Source of the DNA: a bacterium
GTDB lineage: Bacteria; Krumholzibacteriota; Krumholzibacteriia; LZORAL124-64-63
Length of the DNA stretch: 53,333 nucleotides
Direction of reading: 5' to 3'
NCBI GenBank assembly: GCA_020049465.1
Contig: JAIFKS010000063.1
Span: forward strand, 1-53,333
Below, piece after piece: positions 34,076 through 41,289 of the stretch. The translations under genes and the position numbers were made by a program. The notes beneath the pieces were generated by a model that was not told the DNA's origin, did no database searches, and saw nothing but the letters and a program-made list of their open reading frames with translations. The stretch's first letter is position 1. Each line of letters opens with the position of its first letter.

Positions 34076-35343
34076 AGCGGACGAAGGTCATACTCGCCGC
34101 GGCGCTGCTGGCCGGGAGCATGCTCGCCTGGGCTGGAGCGGCGAAAGCGCAGACGCCGTTCGCGCTGCGCAGCGTCGGGCAGCGGCTGGCCGACGGCGAC
34201 GCGCGCATGCTGGGTCGCGGCGGCTGGGGGCTGACGGAGACGGACAGCCTCAGCCCGGGCTTCAAGAATCCCGCTTCGACCGCCTGGGTCCGGAAGATCG
34301 GGCTGAGCCTGACCGGGTATGGCGAAACGGGCACCCACGATTCGCCCGCCGGATCGCGGCGCACCCACCGGACGTATGTCCCGGATGTGCGGGTGGCCCT
34401 GCCGGTCCGCAAGGGCTCACTGGCGCTGACTGCGGGATTCAAGCTCGAGCGCGGCACCGGCTGGCAGACGCGGGTCGATTCGACCTGGGTCGTCGGGCTC
34501 GACAATCCGCTGTGGACGCTTCCGGACACGCTTTCAGGCAATACGCAGTTCGAGCGCGAGGGATCGGTGTTCAAGGTGCCGCTGGGTTTGGCCTGGCGCG
34601 CGCTGCCGACCCTGGCGGGGGCCGTGACCCTGAATCTGGAACGCGGTTCGATGCGCGAAACATTGGCCGATTATTTCACGGCGCCGACTACGACCACCGG
34701 TCTGCCGCTCTATCGTTCGGTGATCGCGGTGTCCGAGGACCAGTTCACCGGCACCTCGACGACCCTGGCGGCGCTGTTCACGCCGCGGCCGGATCTGCGC
34801 CTGGGCGTCACCTGGACGGCGGAGCACACCATCGACGTGAGCCGCAAGTCGGAGACCGGCGGCGTGGCCGAGCGCATTTTCAGCGAGTTCTCCGTCACCC
34901 GGCCGGCGGAACTGACGGTGGGGCTGTCCGCACCGCTGGGCGGTCGCTGGGGAGTGGGCGGCGATCTGCGCCGGCAGGATTGGCGCAAACTGTCCGCGCC
35001 CGACTACTGGTTCGCCGAACCCGGCTGGCAGGACGAACTGGTCGAGGAGATGCAGATCGGCTTCGGCGTCGAGCGACGCCGCGGCACCGAACGCCGCGCC
35101 GGCTGGTCGAATCTGCCGCTCCGTGTGGGAGCGAACTGGCACCGGTGGCCGTACCGTGTGGCCGGCCAGGAGATCATCGAACAGTCGCTCAGTGTGGGCA
35201 CCGGTTTCCCGCTGCGCGGCGATGGGGGTCATCTGGACCTGGCGTTGACCTACGGTTTGATCGGCGACGAGAACGACAACGGGCTGCGCAGCAAGTATGT
35301 GCGCCTTGCGGTTTCGGTGACGGCACTGGAAGCCTGGTGGTAG
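34072..35343 (+). CDS. Outer-membrane beta-barrel protein (FadL/OmpP1-like features)
   Basis: A 423-residue precursor with a signal peptide ending 'AGAAKAQT'. After 'GFKNPASTAW', which recalls the 'NPA' plug motif of OmpP1/FadL porins, the chain shows regular amphipathic beta strands and ends in aromatic 'ALEAWW'. It starts inside the lipoprotein stop codon and precedes the TPR lipoprotein. Together with the Exb genes this suggests a trans-envelope transport or assembly function. The family is uncertain. Confidence 0.75.
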   Translation: MKRTKVILAAALLAGSMLAWAGAAKAQTPFALRSVGQRLADGDARMLGRGGWGLTETDSLSPGFKNPASTAWVRKIGLSLTGYGETGTHDSPAGSRRTHRTYVPDVRVALPVRKGSLALTAGFKLERGTGWQTRVDSTWVVGLDNPLWTLPDTLSGNTQFEREGSVFKVPLGLAWRALPTLAGAVTLNLERGSMRETLADYFTAPTTTTGLPLYRSVIAVSEDQFTGTSTTLAALFTPRPDLRLGVTWTAEHTIDVSRKSETGGVAERIFSEFSVTRPAELTVGLSAPLGGRWGVGGDLRRQDWRKLSAPDYWFAEPGWQDELVEEMQIGFGVERRRGTERRAGWSNLPLRVGANWHRWPYRVAGQEIIEQSLSVGTGFPLRGDGGHLDLALTYGLIGDENDNGLRSKYVRLAVSVTALEAWW

Positions 35344-35448
35344 AATAGGGAGCGCGAAGGGGGCTGCGCCGTGCCGACGGCGCCGCCGCGAAGGGTCGCG
35401 CGGAAGCGGCGGCCTGAAATGTCGACGACGGCCACAGGAGTGGGAACG

Positions 35449-36231
35449 ATGCGACGGATGCTGTTGACGCTGACGCTGGTGGCGGCCGCCGGGACGCTGC
35501 TGGTCCTGGCCGGATGCAAGGACGGCAAAGGCGGCAAGTCCGGGGGCGCCGACGCGCCGAAGACGCCGCTGGAGCATTTCGCGGTGCGGATCGGGAGCCT
35601 GGAGGGCCAGGCGCTGAGCGACACGCTGTTGTTCCTGGCGGCCGGCGGTCCACCGCAGGCAGCGTATGCGAACTATCTGCTCGGAAACCAGTACTACCGC
35701 GCCGCGGGCGACAGCGCCCTGGGCCGCGGCTGGAAGGATCCGGTGGTGACGGCGCTTCTGGACAGCGCCGAGGCCCGCTTCACGGCTTCGATCGCCGCCG
35801 ACAGCACGCTGCTCGAACCGATGGTCAATCTGGGTTCGCTGTGGGATGACCGCTCCGAGCAGATCGCCAACCAGATCGAGCGCCAGGAAGCCGCCGACAA
35901 GGCCGAGTCCTACTACCAGCTGGCCCTGCGCGTCGATCCCACGGACGAGAAGGCGCGCTGCAATCTGGGTTCGCTCTACCTGCGCCAGCGCAAACACTCG
36001 CAGGCGCTCGCCGAATTCCAGCAGGTACTGGCCGGGAATCCGCAAAGCGCCCTGGCCCACTACAACCTGGCGATCATGTTTGCCGAGGCGAAGATCTACA
36101 AGGAAGCTCTCGTCGAGTGGGAGTTGGCCGTCAAATACGATCCCGACGGTGACATCGGCGGCCGCTCGGCCGAGAACATCAAGATCGTCCGCGATCTGAT
36201 GAACGCGCCCGAGCCCGTCCTGACCCAGTGA
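35449..36231 (+). CDS. TPR-repeat lipoprotein
   Basis: A 260-residue precursor with lipobox 'LAGC' (Cys23) and a Lys/Gly-rich linker. Three to four tetratricopeptide repeats follow, e.g. 'AESYYQLALRVDPTDEKARCNLGSLYL' (split here by function) and 'ALAHYNLAIMFAEAKIYKEAL'. It is likely an envelope scaffold that binds partner proteins. The ATG with AGGAG upstream is preferred to the in-frame Met at 35371. Its stop overlaps the GTG of mnmA (GTGA). Confidence 0.88.
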   Translation: MRRMLLTLTLVAAAGTLLVLAGCKDGKGGKSGGADAPKTPLEHFAVRIGSLEGQALSDTLLFLAAGGPPQAAYANYLLGNQYYRAAGDSALGRGWKDPVVTALLDSAEARFTASIAADSTLLEPMVNLGSLWDDRSEQIANQIERQEAADKAESYYQLALRVDPTDEKARCNLGSLYLRQRKHSQALAEFQQVLAGNPQSALAHYNLAIMFAEAKIYKEALVEWELAVKYDPDGDIGGRSAENIKIVRDLMNAPEPVLTQ

Positions 36232-37454
36232 CCTTCCCGCTGCCTCTGCCGGAACCCCTGCGCCGGGCCCTGCCGCCCGGCACAGGGGTTCTGCTCGGCC
36301 TGAGCGGCGGCGTCGACAGCGCCGTGGCGCTGGCGGTGCTGCAGGAACTCGGCTGCCGTGTCGAGTGCGTCACCTTCCGCAATTTCTGCTATTCCGAGGG
36401 CGAAGACACGGCGACCGAGCAGTCGTGCTGTTCGCTCGAGGCCATTGATCAGGCGCGGCAACTCGCGGTTCGGGCCGGCGCGCCGCACTGGGTCGGCGAC
36501 CTGGTCGCGCCCTTCCGCGAGCGCGTGATCACGCCATTCATCGACGAGTACGTCCAGGGGCGAACGCCCAATCCCTGTCTCGCCTGCAACGAGGGCGTGC
36601 GGTTTCCGGAACTGGTCAGGCTGGCCGCGCGCCAGGAGTGTGCGTTCGCCGCGACCGGGCACTACGCGCGCATCGAACGGGAACAGGGCGCGGCGCGGCT
36701 CAGGCGCGGACTGGATCCGGCCAAGGACCAGTCGTATTTCCTGCACCGTCTGGACGGTTCGCTGCTGGAGCACCTGGTCTTTCCGCTGGGCTGGTACGAC
36801 AAGGTCCAGGTGCGCGAGGCGGCGCGGGCTCTCGGTATCCCCGTGGCCGAGCGGAAGGACAGCCAGGAGATCTGCTTCGTGCCGGATGATGACCGGACTT
36901 TCCTGTTCGCCGGCGCCGACCGGCCGGACGCGGCCGCCGCGATGACGCAGCCGGGTCCGATCGTCGACCGGCGGGGACAGGTGCTTGGGCAGCACCGCGG
37001 CCTGGTGCACTACACGGTGGGGCAGCGCAAAGGTCTGGGCGTGGCGGCGGCAACGCCGCTGTACGTTCTGGCGCTGGAGACCGCCGGCAACCGACTGGTC
37101 GTCGGTCCGCGCGGGCAATTGCTGACCACGAGCCTGGTGGCCGACCGCTTCACCACGCAGGCGCCCGATTTCCCGGACCGGTGGCCCGTCGGCGCGCCCG
37201 AAACGTGGCGCGGGTTGCGTCCGGTCGCGCAGATCCGTTATCGCCACGCAGGCACACCGGTTGCGGCGTGGCATCGCGAGGGCGATCGTCTGCGCGTGAC
37301 GCTGGCCGAGCCGGTGTCCGGAGTGGCGCCCGGTCAGGGGCTGGCGCTGTACGCGGGGGATCTGGTGCTCGCGGGGGCTCGTCTGCGGGAAGCGGCGGCT
37401 GACCCGGCCGGCGCCGGGCAGGTGGCGGAGGGGATCGACGATGGCAGCCGGTAA
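36228..37454 (+). CDS. mnmA: tRNA-specific 2-thiouridylase MnmA
   Basis: A 408-residue enzyme that makes s2U at position 34 of tRNA-Glu, Gln and Lys. The ATP-pyrophosphatase P-loop 'GLSGGVDS' lies at 24-31. The nucleophile Cys117 ('TPNPCLAC') and partner Cys216 ('DSQEICF') are in place, along with 'ATGHYARI' and 'KDQSYFL'. Additional cysteines Cys54, Cys67 and Cys68 in 'FCYSEGED...SCCSLEA' are not in the E. coli enzyme and hint at a metal or Fe-S ligand set together with Cys120. It is embedded in an envelope operon, and the downstream AsmA-like gene overlaps its end by 14 bases. Confidence 0.95.
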   Translation: MTFPLPLPEPLRRALPPGTGVLLGLSGGVDSAVALAVLQELGCRVECVTFRNFCYSEGEDTATEQSCCSLEAIDQARQLAVRAGAPHWVGDLVAPFRERVITPFIDEYVQGRTPNPCLACNEGVRFPELVRLAARQECAFAATGHYARIEREQGAARLRRGLDPAKDQSYFLHRLDGSLLEHLVFPLGWYDKVQVREAARALGIPVAERKDSQEICFVPDDDRTFLFAGADRPDAAAAMTQPGPIVDRRGQVLGQHRGLVHYTVGQRKGLGVAAATPLYVLALETAGNRLVVGPRGQLLTTSLVADRFTTQAPDFPDRWPVGAPETWRGLRPVAQIRYRHAGTPVAAWHREGDRLRVTLAEPVSGVAPGQGLALYAGDLVLAGARLREAAADPAGAGQVAEGIDDGSR

Positions 37455-38769
37455 CAAAGAGCAGAAACGCCGCGCGCGTCGGTCGCGGGGCCTGGCTGTC
37501 CTGGCGCTGATGGTGTTGCTTGCCGTCGGCATCGTCCTGTTCGCGCCGCGGCTGGTGCCGCAGGATGTGCTGGCGAGCCGCGCGGCCGACGCCCTGGCGG
37601 CGGCCACGGGCGCGGAGGTCGTGGTCGGCGCGGCACAGCTGACCCTGATCGGCGGTCCCGGCCTGCAGCTGCGCGCGGCGCGGATCCGCGATGCGGCGCA
37701 GCTGGATGTCGAACTCGAACAGCTCGACGTGTCCCTGGCTGTGTGGCCGCTGCTGCTTCGGCAAGTGGTGATCGACGGCCTGCGGGCCCGCGGTCCTTCG
37801 GCGAAGGCCGTGTGGCAGGGACAGCCCGTCGAAATTTCCGGCTTCGCGGTGCGGGCCCACAGGCTGCATCTGCACGTGCCGCTGAACGCCGGAGATCCGG
37901 AGGCCGCGACGCCGGGCCCGCGGATTCCCGCCGATCTGTCCGGATCGTTCACGGTGTCGGCGGCGAAGGTGGCCTGGTCGACGATCCTGCTGGAACAGAT
38001 GCAGGCCGCCGGCGGCTTCGAACAGCGGGTGCTGACGGTCCGTTCGCTGACCGCGGGTTGCGGCGGCGGTCAACTCTCCGTCGCGGCGACGCTCGATTTC
38101 GCCGCGGCGCCCGGCGGCGTCCTGGCCGGTGAACTGACCATGGACGATGTCGACGCCGACGCTCTGGCCGGGGCCTGGCTGCCCGATGTGGCCGCGCAGT
38201 TGGATGCGCGTCTGACCGGACGCGCGCAGGCGCAGTGCCGGCTGCTGGATGCCGCGACCGCGCTGGCCAGCCTCGAGGTGGACGGCGAGGTGAGCGCGGG
38301 CGAGGGGCTGTTGCGCGCCGGTCCCTGGCTGGGCGATGTCGCGCCCTACCTGGGCGACCGCCAGGATCTGGTCGACATCCGGATCAGCGGACTGCGCCAC
38401 GTCTTCGGAGTGGCCGACGGCCGCTACCTGGTGGACACGCTGACCATCGACGGACCCGATACCGAATGGAGCCTGCAGGGGACCGTGGCGCTGGACGGTC
38501 GGCTGAATCTGGCCGTGCACCTGCGCCTGCCGTCCGGATTCACCCCGCGGATGGGTTCGATGACGTACTTCGCCGAGGCCCTGCGGGATGAGCAGGGGCG
38601 GGTCAATCTGGACCTCCGGCTGAACGGACCGATCGCCGAACCGGCGGTGGCGCTCGACGTGCCGGCCATGGCCGCACGATTGAAGCGGCCGTCGTCGTCG
38701 TCGCCGGGTGCGAGCGCAACGCCCCAAAAAGGGCTCGGCGCCATCCTTGACAAATGGAAGGTCAAGTAG
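37441..38769 (+). CDS. AsmA-like envelope protein
   Basis: A 442-residue protein with a basic N-terminus, one membrane helix (about residues 17-36), then a long periplasmic beta-rich region of AsmA style ('ATGAEVVVGAAQLTLIGGPGLQLRAARI' type start, 'TDTEWSLQGTVALDGRLNLAVHLRL'-like C-terminal strands). AsmA/TamB-like proteins form a hydrophobic groove for lipid traffic between membranes. Its place after the Exb, barrel and lipoprotein genes supports an envelope role. It ends just before the tRNA cluster; its last codons contain a promoter-like TTGACA. Confidence 0.8.
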   Translation: MAAGNKEQKRRARRSRGLAVLALMVLLAVGIVLFAPRLVPQDVLASRAADALAAATGAEVVVGAAQLTLIGGPGLQLRAARIRDAAQLDVELEQLDVSLAVWPLLLRQVVIDGLRARGPSAKAVWQGQPVEISGFAVRAHRLHLHVPLNAGDPEAATPGPRIPADLSGSFTVSAAKVAWSTILLEQMQAAGGFEQRVLTVRSLTAGCGGGQLSVAATLDFAAAPGGVLAGELTMDDVDADALAGAWLPDVAAQLDARLTGRAQAQCRLLDAATALASLEVDGEVSAGEGLLRAGPWLGDVAPYLGDRQDLVDIRISGLRHVFGVADGRYLVDTLTIDGPDTEWSLQGTVALDGRLNLAVHLRLPSGFTPRMGSMTYFAEALRDEQGRVNLDLRLNGPIAEPAVALDVPAMAARLKRPSSSSPGASATPQKGLGAILDKWKVK

Positions 38770-38775
38770 TACCGT
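38747..38775 (+). promoter_or_regulatory. Possible promoter of the Ser-Ser-Arg tRNA cluster
   Basis: A perfect TTGACA (38747-38752) inside the end of the AsmA-like gene is followed after 17 bases by a poor -10, TACCGT (38770-38775). It is about 100 bases before the first tRNA. The weak -10 makes this tentative. Confidence 0.35.
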
Positions 38776-38877
38776 GCCTTCCCGTTGCGAACGCGGCCCT
38801 GACCGGCGTGCCGGCGGGTTGCGGGGGCGGGAACGCCACAAGTACCATCCTGGCACCGGCCCACGTTCCTGACTGCG

Positions 38878-38964
38878 GGAGGGCTAGTCCTAATTGGTAA
38901 GGCAGCGGTCTTGAAAACCGCCGGGTGAAAGCCCTTGGGGGTTCGAGTCCCTCGCCCTCCGCCA
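38878..38964 (+). tRNA. tRNA-Ser (TGA)
   Basis: An 87-base class II tRNA with loop CTTGAAA (anticodon TGA), a long variable arm, acceptor GGAGGGC/GCCCTCC, T-arm GGGTTCGAGTCCC and encoded GCCA end. Confidence 0.96.
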
Positions 38965-38970
38965 GATTCC

Positions 38971-39060
<90 letters not shown>

Positions 39061-39097
39061 CAAATCGAGAGTTTCGGGACGACGGTGTTTCTCGGGT

Positions 39098-39174
39098 GCG
39101 CCCATAGCTCAACTGGATAGAGCATCTGACTACGGATCAGAAGGTTGGGGGTTCGAATCCTCCTGGGCGTACCA
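39098..39174 (+). tRNA. tRNA-Arg (ACG)
   Basis: A 77-base tRNA with anticodon ACG in loop CTACGGA, acceptor GCGCCCA/TGGGCGT and encoded CCA. A34 of this tRNA is the normal target of the TadA deaminase encoded at 43641. Confidence 0.96.
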
Positions 39175-39182
39175 CCCTCGTC

Positions 39183-39212
39183 GAAGCCCCGCCCATTCGG
39201 GCGGGGCTTCTC
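39183..39212 (+). terminator. Terminator of the first tRNA cluster
   Basis: GAAGCCCCGCCC (39183-39194), loop ATTC and GGGCGGGGCTTC (39199-39210) form a perfect 12-bp stem followed by TCTGTATTGTTG. The T tract is interrupted. Confidence 0.78.
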
Positions 39213-39337
39213 TGTATTGTTGCCATGAACGTATGCTAGTGTCCGGAGTCTGTTTCGCCGTCTGGACAGGAGTCCGCGCGCCCGTTCCCGTGGTCGGGGA
39301 TCCGAGGCTGCCTGCGGACCGGGAAGGAACCGCTTCG

Positions 39338-41242
39338 ATGCCCTCATCGCCGATGCGCCGCCGCGTCCGGTTTCAGCCGGGCGCCGCGCTGGTGTTCTTC
39401 GTGCTCATGGCGTGCGCCGCCCCCGGTGCGGACGCGATGCCGCCGCCCATCCCCGTCTCCGAGATCACGGCCGGCATGACCGGCTACGGCTTGACGGTGT
39501 TCGCCGGCAGCCGCGTCGACACGTTCAGCGTGCGCGTGCTGGGCGTGCAGCCGAACGCGCGGGCGCAGGGCTCGCTGGTGCTGGTCGAAGTGGGCGGCCA
39601 CGGGCTCGAGCTTTCGAGCATCGCCCAGGGCATGAGCGGCAGTCCGGTGTTCCTCGATGGCCGCTTCGCGGGGGCCCTGGCATTCGGCTGGGAGGGTTCG
39701 CTGTCACCCATCGGCGGCGTGACGCCGGCCGAGGAGATGCTGGCGCTGCCCGCGGAGCCGTCGACGGCTGCGGCCCCGCGCCACGGCGGCGTCTGGGATC
39801 CACGCGTGTTGATCGGCGAACGCACCGGGACGCTGGCGTCGGTGCTGTCGGGCGAGGTCGCGTCCGGCGGGTCAGCGAGCCCGCGCGTGCCGTCGGCGGT
39901 CGATCAAGTGGGCGGCTGGCCGGATCCCCTGGAACTGGCGGCGGTGATGCTCGAACCGCTGACGGACACCGGGAGTGTCGCCGCGCCGTCGTGGCTCTGC
40001 CTGCCGACAGGCGCCGGCGCGGCGATCGGCGCCGCCGGCGGTACGAACGGCGGCGCCATGTCGGCGGACACGTCCGCGCGTCTGCAGCCCGGCTCGGCCT
40101 GCGCCGTGTCGCTGGTGTCGGGTGACGCGGCTCTGGGCGCGATCGGCACCGTGACCTGGGTCGACGGCGATCGCGTGTTGATGATGGGACATCCCCTTCT
40201 GCAGCGCGGCGCGGTGAACCTGCCGCTGGCGAGCGCGGACATCGTCACCGTTCTGCCGAGCCGCCGCATCTCCTTCAAGATGGGATCGCCCGGGCCGGTC
40301 GTGGGCGCGGTGCACCACGATCTGCGCGCCGGTCTGGCCGGTCGCCTGGGCGATGTCGCGCCGGTGGTGCCGGTGACCGTGAGGGTCGAGGGACCGTCGC
40401 CCGGCACGTTCCGGTTCGCCGTGGCCGACGATGCGCAGCTGACGCCGCTGCTCGTGTTCTGGTCCTTCTACAACGCGCTGCTGGCCAAGGGCGACGACGC
40501 GAGCCGGCAGACCATCGACTGGCGCCTGGACACGACCTGGCGGCAGGCCGGTCGCGACGACGCGCAGACGCTCTCTCTGAACGGCGTGGCTGCCGGTCCG
40601 GGCGGCGCCGGCGCGCTGGCCGGCGAGATCATGGCGCCCTTGACCCTGATGCTGGAGAATCCGTACGGCGAAGTCAGCCTGCGGTCGGCCGCGTTCACGG
40701 CCGAGGTGCGGCCGGGTCGCAGCGATGCGGCCATCATCGCCCTGGGCGGTCCGCGTCGGATCGCGGCGGGCACGCGGGCCCTGGCGCTGACCGTCGAACT
40801 GCGCGACGCCGACGGACGGCGCGAACTGCTGCCCGTCGAAGTGACGTTGCCGGCGTCGCTTGCGCCCGGGGCTTATCGGCTGGTCGCGGCCAGCGCGGCG
40901 GAGTTCTTCGCGTTCGAAGCGCAGCGCGCTCCCGAGCGGCTGCAGCCGGCGCGTCTGGCCGACCTGTGGGAGCTGCTGCAAACGGAGCGCTCGCCGGCGA
41001 CGCTGGTCGTCGCCCTGTTCGCGGCGGAGCGGCCTTCGCTGATCGGCGGTCGCGAACTGGCGGCAGCGCCCGGCAGCGTGAGCCGACTGGTCGCCGCCGG
41101 ACGCCAGCCTGCCGAACAGGCCATGGCCCAGTTCTCCGCGCGCCAGGCCCTGCCGACCCGGTGGACCCTGGGCGGCCACGCGGTGCGTACGCTGGAAGTG
41201 TTGCCGCCGACGGCCGCGGTCGGCAATGGACGACGGCCTTGA
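39338..41242 (+). CDS. SpoIVB-like peptidase S55 domain protein
   Basis: A 634-residue secreted protein with a signal peptide ('LVFFVLMACAAPGADAMPP'). The N-terminal about 330 residues match the S55 (SpoIVB) peptidase domain: 'VSEITAGMTGYGLTVF', the catalytic-type 'AQGMSGSPVFLDG' with Ser102 and 'VTWVDGDRVLMMGHPLL' with a His. The C-terminal 300 residues are beta-rich with no recognised family. In Bacillus SpoIVB acts in sporulation signalling; such proteins are also common in non-sporulating FCB-type phyla, where their role is unknown. GGAAGGAA precedes the chosen ATG. The next gene begins 48 bases later. Confidence 0.85.
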   Translation: MPSSPMRRRVRFQPGAALVFFVLMACAAPGADAMPPPIPVSEITAGMTGYGLTVFAGSRVDTFSVRVLGVQPNARAQGSLVLVEVGGHGLELSSIAQGMSGSPVFLDGRFAGALAFGWEGSLSPIGGVTPAEEMLALPAEPSTAAAPRHGGVWDPRVLIGERTGTLASVLSGEVASGGSASPRVPSAVDQVGGWPDPLELAAVMLEPLTDTGSVAAPSWLCLPTGAGAAIGAAGGTNGGAMSADTSARLQPGSACAVSLVSGDAALGAIGTVTWVDGDRVLMMGHPLLQRGAVNLPLASADIVTVLPSRRISFKMGSPGPVVGAVHHDLRAGLAGRLGDVAPVVPVTVRVEGPSPGTFRFAVADDAQLTPLLVFWSFYNALLAKGDDASRQTIDWRLDTTWRQAGRDDAQTLSLNGVAAGPGGAGALAGEIMAPLTLMLENPYGEVSLRSAAFTAEVRPGRSDAAIIALGGPRRIAAGTRALALTVELRDADGRRELLPVEVTLPASLAPGAYRLVAASAAEFFAFEAQRAPERLQPARLADLWELLQTERSPATLVVALFAAERPSLIGGRELAAAPGSVSRLVAAGRQPAEQAMAQFSARQALPTRWTLGGHAVRTLEVLPPTAAVGNGRRP

Positions 41243-41289
41243 ACCCATTCGATTGTAACCATGCCTCCGGTGCGAGGGGAGTCGGCACG

